Below, piece after piece: positions 7,566 to 10,906 of a stretch of 10,906 bases of DNA. The notes below the pieces were generated by a model. It did no database searches. It saw nothing but the letters and a program-made list of their open reading frames with translations, and was not told where the DNA came from. Each line of letters starts with the position of its first letter. Position 1 is the first letter of the stretch. The position numbers and the translations under genes are program-made. This DNA is from Bacteroidota bacterium. GTDB lineage: Bacteria > Bacteroidota > Ignavibacteria > Kryptoniales > JAKASW01. Location: contig JAJYJD010000109.1 of assembly GCA_021789755.1 (NCBI GenBank), forward strand, positions 1-10,906, given 5' to 3'.

Positions 7566-8873
7566 CTATTCATCCTGAGATTCGTTTTCTGGTTCTTCCT
7601 CAAGTTCCTTACGCATCATTTCCTTTATCTTCTGCGTCTCCTCTTCGGGGATGTCGACGTCCAATTTTATTTCTTCGTCCGTCGCTTCGAGGACATTTCT
7701 CGCGGTCAGGTAGCCGGCATCCAGGAATTTCGTGAGCAACGCTTCGCCGAGTTCTTCCTTGAACTCCGAGAGATCGATGTCGTACATTTCCGTACCTTCT
7801 TTCTCCCGGCCCTCACCCTTGGCCTCCGGGGCGACGCCTTCTCTCATCAAGTCTATATCGAAGCCCGTCAGCCTCGAAGCAAGTTTGACATTGATGCCTT
7901 CCTTACCGATGGCGATAGATTCCTGATTATTATCGACCCAGACCTGGGATTTGTGGCTCTCCAGATCCACAACTACTCTGGTCACCTTTGCCGGAGTCAG
8001 TGCACGTTCGACAAAAACCTGCGGGTCCTCCGAATAAAGGAGCACATCTATATTTTCATTGTTGAGCTCGCGGACTATCGAATGGATGCGTACTCCCTTC
8101 ATGCCGACGCACGCTCCGACCGCGTCCACCCTTGAGTCGTTCGAAAGAACGGCGACTTTCGCCCTCTTGCCGGGATCGCGTGCGATCGCCTTTATCTCCA
8201 CCACGCCGTCGAAGATTTCCGGTATTTCCATTTCAAAAAGCTTCTTGAGAAACATCGGGTCGGCTCTCGATATGATCACCTGCGGTCCGGATGTTCCCTT
8301 GCGTACCTCCTTGACGACTGCGCGAACGGTCGAATTTTTTCTGTAATGTTCGTTGGAAATCTGCTCCGAGCGGGGAAGAAACAATTCCCTGCGATTGTGG
8401 TTCACCAGTATGAAATCCCTTTTCACCTGGTAAATCTCGCCGACGACAATTTCACCGATCATCTTGTTGTATTCGTCGTAGATGACATTCTTCTCATATT
8501 CGTGCAGGCGCTGCAGGAACGTCTGGCGCGCAAAAACCACCAAGCGCCTCCCGAGTTCTTCAGGCGGGATTTCTTCGGGATATTGATCGCCTATCTCGAA
8601 ATCTCCGTCCGGGTCGATCTGTTTGAGTGCCTCAAGGCTGATCTCCTTTCCAGGGTTCTCGACCTGCTCGACGATATTCTTTATCACAAATATTTCTATA
8701 TCCCCGCGATCAACGTTCGTGACAATGTCGGTTTCGACGTCATCGCCGTACTTCTTCTTCACAATTCCGGCGAATACTTCTTCAAGAATCTCAGAGACGA
8801 CTTCTTTGTCGATGCCTTTTTCCTTCGCAATTTCTGCCGCGGCAGATATAATCTCGTTCTTCTCTGCGTGCAT
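7566..8873 (-). CDS. nusA: Transcription termination/antitermination factor NusA
   Basis: NusA binds RNA polymerase and nascent RNA, and tunes pausing, intrinsic termination and rRNA antitermination. The 435-residue protein shows the polymerase-binding N-terminal domain (1-135), S1 (about 137-203), KH1 (about 206-288, with GACVGMKGVRI at 253-263) and KH2 (about 290-346, with IAIGKEGINVKLA at 320-332). After a charged linker, residues 370-415 form one predicted helix-hairpin-helix-like unit (LTKFLDAGYLTARNVLEATDEEI), then an acidic tail. That is longer than minimal NusA but shorter than the E. coli form with two acidic-repeat domains. Start choice is secure: AGGAGG lies 4 nt before the ATG, in the 11-nt gap after rimP. 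Confidence 0.98.
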   Translation of the reverse strand: MHAEKNEIISAAAEIAKEKGIDKEVVSEILEEVFAGIVKKKYGDDVETDIVTNVDRGDIEIFVIKNIVEQVENPGKEISLEALKQIDPDGDFEIGDQYPEEIPPEELGRRLVVFARQTFLQRLHEYEKNVIYDEYNKMIGEIVVGEIYQVKRDFILVNHNRRELFLPRSEQISNEHYRKNSTVRAVVKEVRKGTSGPQVIISRADPMFLKKLFEMEIPEIFDGVVEIKAIARDPGKRAKVAVLSNDSRVDAVGACVGMKGVRIHSIVRELNNENIDVLLYSEDPQVFVERALTPAKVTRVVVDLESHKSQVWVDNNQESIAIGKEGINVKLASRLTGFDIDLMREGVAPEAKGEGREKEGTEMYDIDLSEFKEELGEALLTKFLDAGYLTARNVLEATDEEIKLDVDIPEEETQKIKEMMRKELEEEPENESQDE

Positions 8874-8884
8874 TTATCCTCCTG

Positions 8885-9343
8885 TCACCATCTGGTTTTA
8901 ACTCTTGCTTCTGTTATCAAGTCGAATCTCAGTTCAATCGAAACCGTTTCCGTTTTCAGGGTTATCCTGTCTTCGGTCAGATTCGTCAGCTCGCCTTCGG
9001 CCTCTCTTAGATTCTCGCCTTCCCGGTACTTGACCGACATTTTCCTCCCGATATTGCTCTTGTACTGTCTTTTGTCCTTCAGCGGCACGCCGACTCCCGG
9101 CGAGGACACATCGAGCCGGAAATCCTCTCCCATGATACCGGAAGCTTCTATGATAGGAAATATCTCGCGACTGATCTCTGCGCACTGGGAGATCTTGATT
9201 CCGGTCTCGGTGTCGCAAAAGATTTCCAGCAGTTGCCTCCTCCCCTCACCTTTGAGGGCCAAATCGACCAGAAAAGCTCCATGATTCTCAAGAGGAGCCT
9301 CAAGCAACACGCCTAATCTTTCTATTTTCTCTGCTTTTTCCAT
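8885..9343 (-). CDS. rimP: Ribosome maturation factor RimP
   Basis: RimP assists 30S assembly, in particular entry of S12 and neighbouring proteins. The 152-residue product has the usual length and layout: an N-terminal alpha/beta domain (about 1-80) ending in FRLDVSSPGVGVPLKDKRQY (the family's SPG-x-x-x-PL signature at 81-88), and a C-terminal Sm-like beta barrel (about 90-150). It is first in the operon, directly before nusA, its conserved place in most bacteria. The ATG follows the leader hairpin's U-run by only a few bases. The ribosome-binding site is a weak AGAGAG almost touching the start codon, so initiation may depend on leader structure (inference). No later start would preserve the N-terminal helix. 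Confidence 0.95.
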   Translation of the reverse strand: MEKAEKIERLGVLLEAPLENHGAFLVDLALKGEGRRQLLEIFCDTETGIKISQCAEISREIFPIIEASGIMGEDFRLDVSSPGVGVPLKDKRQYKSNIGRKMSVKYREGENLREAEGELTNLTEDRITLKTETVSIELRFDLITEARVKTRW

Positions 9344-9350
9344 GCTCTCT

Positions 9351-9378
9351 AAAAAAAATAGCCCAGAAATTCCGGGCT
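9351..9378 (-). terminator. Terminator-like hairpin in the rimP operon leader (possible attenuator)
   Basis: On the minus strand AGCCCGGAATTTCTGGGCT (9378-9360) folds into an 8-bp stem (one G-U) with a 3-nt loop, followed by TATTTTTTTT. This has the form of a strong intrinsic terminator. It lies between a good promoter and the rimP start codon, whose ATG is at 9343-9341. On the plus strand the hairpin is preceded by A's and followed by no T-run, so it serves only the minus strand. In this position it is either an attenuator of the operon or a stop for a very short RNA. Known biology: E. coli represses its own rimP-nusA-infB operon through NusA. A similar role here is inference. Confidence 0.75.
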
Positions 9379-9397
9379 AATCGTCCGAGACCTGTAA

Positions 9398-9426
9398 AAT
9401 ATACTCGCACAAATCCACTTTTTCAA
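9398..9426 (-). promoter_or_regulatory. Sigma-70-type promoter of the rimP operon
   Basis: On the minus strand TTGAAA (9426-9421), a 17-nt spacer and TATATT (9403-9398) match the -35 and -10 consensus at 5 of 6 positions each. Transcription should start near 9391-9393, giving a leader of about 50 nt that contains the hairpin at 9351-9378. It is the only strong promoter seen upstream of the operon. Confidence 0.7.
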
Positions 9427-9463
9427 CCCAAAGTGGCGCACAACCTCTGCGGGAACGCACAGT

Positions 9464-9492
9464 TTGCATTTGAAAGCGATATTTTGTAAAGT
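9464..9492 (+). promoter_or_regulatory. Candidate promoter of the lipoprotein gene
   Basis: TTGCAT (9464-9469), 17 nt and TAAAGT (9487-9492) form a weak sigma-70-like pair upstream of the gene starting at 9530. The sequence GATATTTTGTAAAG here resembles GATTTTGTAAAT at 10229-10240, with the same 18-nt distance from an upstream TTTG in both. The resemblance, more than the consensus match, suggests a real element. Confidence 0.3.
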
Positions 9493-9529
9493 CGTTACGA
9501 AGTTAAACTCCAAGAAAGGGGGGAGTTTC

Positions 9530-10159
9530 ATGACACGTCAGAAGGTATTCCTTTTTCTCGCCTTGATTGGCGTAAGCTTAGTGATTGCGGGTTGCACTTC
9601 CTTTGACAGCATGAATTCAGAGATAGTTCCGCCCACCTTAATCGAAAAGACCTCATTGCCTCAACCACCTGCGCAGTTGGCCAACAGAGACTTCTATCTC
9701 AGGATGGAACTGCTTGTCGGCAAAGACGGCTCGGTCAGGCATGTCACCTTGACAAGATCGACGGGGGACGCTGAATGGGATTCCGCAGCAGTCCAGCAAA
9801 TGATGCGTTGGAAGTTTTCACCCGCCCTGTTGAATGGCAAGCCGATCCAGATGAGGATCATGCAGACTGCGAAAGTCGTCTCAAGTCAGCCTGAAATGAT
9901 GGATCTGTCGGAGATTGTAGTGGCTACCTCTGCACAGGCAGATTCCGCTTGCGCGCTCCTGAAGAAAGGTGCCTCGTTCGACTCGACAGCCGCGCTCTAC
10001 CGGTTGTCGGTTCCCACGATGCCGAGCGGACGCATCGGACAAGTGGATATTCACCGCTTTCCAAACGAAGTCCAGGATGAGCTGCGCGGCCTGAAACGGG
10101 GGACATATACTTATGCACTTCCGCTCGGGTCTTATTTCGTCATCTTCAAGCGACATTAG
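9530..10159 (+). CDS. Lipoprotein with TonB-C-like and degenerate parvulin-like domains
   Basis: The 209-residue product starts with a lipoprotein signal peptide: basic TRQK, hydrophobic core, and lipobox IAGC with Cys22. Residue 23 is Thr, so by the enterobacterial rule it would go to the outer membrane. Residues about 50-117 resemble a TonB C-terminal domain: a strand, VGKDGSVRHVTLTRSTGD, then WDSAAVQQMMRWKFSPALLNGKPI. Residues about 127-208 resemble a PpiC-type parvulin: an IVVAT strand, QADSACALLKKGASFDSTAALY, SGRIGQVDIHRF, LKRGTYTYALPLGSYFVIF. The histidines typical of the first and last parvulin strands are absent, so isomerase activity is unlikely. The start at 9530 is chosen because AAGGGGGGAG precedes it and the signal peptide begins there. 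Divergent from rimP. The role is unknown, perhaps envelope assembly or scaffolding. Domain calls are from pattern reading, with the parvulin part less sure. Confidence 0.8.
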   Translation: MTRQKVFLFLALIGVSLVIAGCTSFDSMNSEIVPPTLIEKTSLPQPPAQLANRDFYLRMELLVGKDGSVRHVTLTRSTGDAEWDSAAVQQMMRWKFSPALLNGKPIQMRIMQTAKVVSSQPEMMDLSEIVVATSAQADSACALLKKGASFDSTAALYRLSVPTMPSGRIGQVDIHRFPNEVQDELRGLKRGTYTYALPLGSYFVIFKRH

Positions 10160-10176
10160 AAAAGAAGCATCCAGTT

Positions 10177-10208
10177 GCAGGCTGCGAGCACGATGCTCCG
10201 CGGCCTGC
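10177..10208 (+). terminator. Long hairpin downstream of the lipoprotein gene
   Basis: Bases 10177-10190 pair with 10194-10208 to give a 14-bp stem with one bulged C, one G-U and a 3-nt CGA loop; GCAGGC/GCCTGC forms the base. It begins 17 nt after the lipoprotein stop codon. Only TTT follows a few bases later, so it is a weak intrinsic terminator by the standard rule; it may stabilise the 3' end instead. Confidence 0.5.
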
Positions 10209-10212
10209 CGCT

Positions 10213-10241
10213 TTGAAACTCGGACGCCGATTTTGTAAATT
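10213..10241 (+). promoter_or_regulatory. Candidate promoter upstream of tRNA-Ser
   Basis: TTGAAA (10213-10218, 5 of 6 to consensus), 17 nt and TAAATT (10236-10241, 4 of 6). It would start RNA near 10248, leaving a 150-nt leader before tRNA-Ser. That leader can form GGCAA/TTGCC (10247-10251/10261-10265) and CGGCC/GGCCG (10271-10275/10284-10288). Bases 10285-10289 could pair instead with 10304-10308. I recognise no known riboswitch in it. Confidence 0.4.
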
Positions 10242-10398
10242 ACCCCGGCAATCTGGAGGGTTGCCTTATTCGGCCGATGAATTGGCCGGAGACGGAAGCC
10301 CCGCCGGCGAGGAGTTTTCTACCATGAGCAAATCCGACTCCCTCACAAAAGTGCTCGCCCCTGGCCGGAGAATTTGGAATTACCTCGGAGTTCGTTTT

Positions 10399-10485
10399 GG
10401 AGAGGTGCGAGAGTGGTTGAATCGACCGGTCTTGAAAACCGGAATACCCTTCGGGGTATCGAGGGTTCGAATCCCTCCCTCTCCG
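10399..10485 (+). tRNA. tRNA-Ser (anticodon TGA)
   Basis: An 87-nt class II tRNA. The acceptor stem GGAGAGG/CCTCTCC is perfect, with discriminator G as expected for serine. The anticodon stem CCGGT/ACCGG closes the loop CTTGAAA, anticodon TGA, reading UCA and other UCN codons. The long variable arm is ATACCC-TTCG-GGGTAT and the T arm GAGGG-TTCGAAT-CCCTC. CCA is not encoded; the tRNA is followed by CTCGAC. Reading frames that cross this gene on both strands are artefacts. Confidence 0.97.
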
Positions 10486-10639
10486 CTCGACTATGTGGCG
10501 TGAGATCAACGGCACGGCGTCTGGCAAACTCAACAACGCTGTGGCTTCGCAGACTGGACAAATCGCTGAGAGCGCGAACGGGTTTCGAATCCCCTGGTAG
10601 ACGAAGCTCCAGGAAGCGCAGTCTACCTCCCTCTCCGCT
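10474..10639 (+). repeat. 14-bp direct repeat of the tRNA-Ser 3' end
   Basis: CCTCCCTCTCCGCT occurs at 10474-10487, covering the T-arm and acceptor 3' side plus two flanking bases, and again exactly at 10626-10639. The copies are 152 bp apart. Such copies of a tRNA 3' end can mark integration sites, but the 138 bp between them contain no integrase or other gene, so only a remnant is possible. Decay of a duplicated tRNA is the other explanation. Confidence 0.6.
10560..10639 (+). pseudogene. Possible decayed tRNA-Ser 3' half with a hairpin insert
   Basis: In tRNA order, this stretch has a small hairpin like a variable arm (CGCT-GAG-AGCG, near 10564-10574), a T-arm-like GGGTTTCGAATCCC (10580-10593, one T longer than the intact tRNA) and the acceptor-end copy at 10626-10639. 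Between the last two lie 32 extra bases that, with the copy's first two bases, form a hairpin: GGTAGAC (10596-10602) pairs with GTCTACC (10621-10627). CCTGG (10593-10597) can pair instead with CCAGG (10609-10613). No intact acceptor 5' strand or anticodon arm is seen. It lacks the conserved tip of SRP RNA. It could also be an unknown small RNA. Confidence 0.3.
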
Positions 10640-10647
10640 GATATAAT
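10639..10647 (+). promoter_or_regulatory. Extended -10 promoter candidate
   Basis: TGATATAAT matches the extended -10 consensus TGnTATAAT exactly and is followed by TTTG. No good -35 lies 16-18 nt upstream, which extended -10 promoters can tolerate. It points toward the gene starting at 10854, with a leader of about 200 nt. That interval (10654-10853) has a TCCCGA/TCGGGA inverted repeat around 10733-10763 but no gene I can support. Confidence 0.4.
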
Positions 10648-10853
10648 TTGAATTCCCGAAATCCAAATCTAAACCCTGAACGAGAACGACTGACAAAGCC
10701 CTGAATCTCAGAATTCTACCGACGCAATTTTGGTCCCGAACTGAAAGAGACGCATCATCGGGATGGAGTAAAATCGATTCCGAACGGGTGAGTTTTTCGC
10801 TCTCGGATTTATTCAGGGTATCGTGCTTAGAGTTCATTTATCCGGAGGACTAA

Positions 10854-10906
10854 ATGCATTATCCATGGTGGTATGTCCCAAACCTTACTTCTCCGATGCT
10901 GATCGC
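10854..10906 (+). CDS. Start of a probable membrane protein (cut by the window edge)
   Basis: A clear ribosome-binding site GGAGG (10844-10848) lies 5 nt before ATG at 10854. The 17 complete codons read MHYPWWYVPNLTSPMLI, with Ala next, and the frame is open to the edge. The aromatic start followed by a hydrophobic stretch suggests the beginning of a first membrane helix. It reminds me of the amino end of multi-spanning cytochrome-type membrane proteins (cytochrome bd subunit I-like), but 17 residues cannot establish that. The upstream 200 bases hold a possible extended -10 promoter at 10639-10647. Confidence 0.6.
   Translation, partial: MHYPWWYVPNLTSPMLI

Noticed and set aside
8346..9284. 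312-codon plus-strand frame opposite nusA and rimP, and a 329-codon one opposite ribF (2741-3730)
   Set aside because: Both are mirror frames of clearly coding minus-strand genes with conserved motifs, and neither encodes a recognisable protein.
10324..10503. 60-codon plus-strand frame with a GAGGAG box before its ATG
   Set aside because: It runs through the whole tRNA-Ser gene and ends just past it. Its second half is tRNA translated as protein.
10560..10640. Small SRP RNA, often found near tRNA-Ser
   Set aside because: The GGTAGAC/GTCTACC hairpin has a purine-rich loop, but the conserved GGAA tetraloop closed by CC/GG with the AGCAG side is missing.
10343..10837. 164-codon minus-strand frame across tRNA-Ser
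   Set aside because: It reads the antisense of tRNA-Ser and its downstream remnant (EREGFEPSIP-type text), a well-known kind of false gene.

Overview
The window is the bacterial chromosomal block for ribosome maturation, transcription elongation and RNA turnover, read on the minus strand, with a short accessory stretch at the right end on the plus strand. GC content is moderate. Protein details (RibF with GYNHTFGR, TruB of only 220 residues, NusA with an ENIDVLLY segment in KH1 and an acidic tail) fit the Fibrobacteres-Chlorobi-Bacteroidetes superphylum, perhaps an Ignavibacteria-like lineage. That placement is inference from remembered family features, not a search.

Minus-strand operon, transcribed right to left: promoter (9398-9426), short leader with a terminator-like hairpin (9351-9378), then rimP, nusA, infB, rbfA, truB, ribF, rpsO and pnp (9343 down to 271), ending in an intrinsic terminator at the pnp stop codon. 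Genes are 51 nt apart or less, and rbfA/truB and truB/ribF overlap. The products act together: RimP and RbfA mature the 30S subunit, S15 is a 30S protein, IF-2 starts translation, TruB makes pseudouridine 55 in tRNA, NusA modulates RNA polymerase pausing and termination, PNPase degrades RNA. RibF, which makes FMN and FAD, is a metabolic passenger, as in many bacteria. A tRNA-Leu(GAG) gene follows in the same direction. The first 139 bases hold a 12-bp perfect inverted repeat and no convincing gene.

Plus-strand right end: a divergent gene (9530-10159) encodes a 209-residue lipoprotein joining a TonB-C-like domain to what looks like a degenerate parvulin domain. This is the least ordinary protein here. 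A strong hairpin and a structured leader-like stretch follow, then tRNA-Ser(UGA) at 10399-10485. Downstream is a stretch resembling a decayed second tRNA-Ser 3' half, including a 14-bp exact copy of the tRNA end. Next come an extended -10 promoter candidate and, at the edge, the first 17 codons of a probable membrane protein.

I see no CRISPR array, transposase, toxin-antitoxin pair or defence locus. No new biological system is evident. The points worth following are the rimP leader hairpin, the lipoprotein architecture and the tRNA-Ser remnant.
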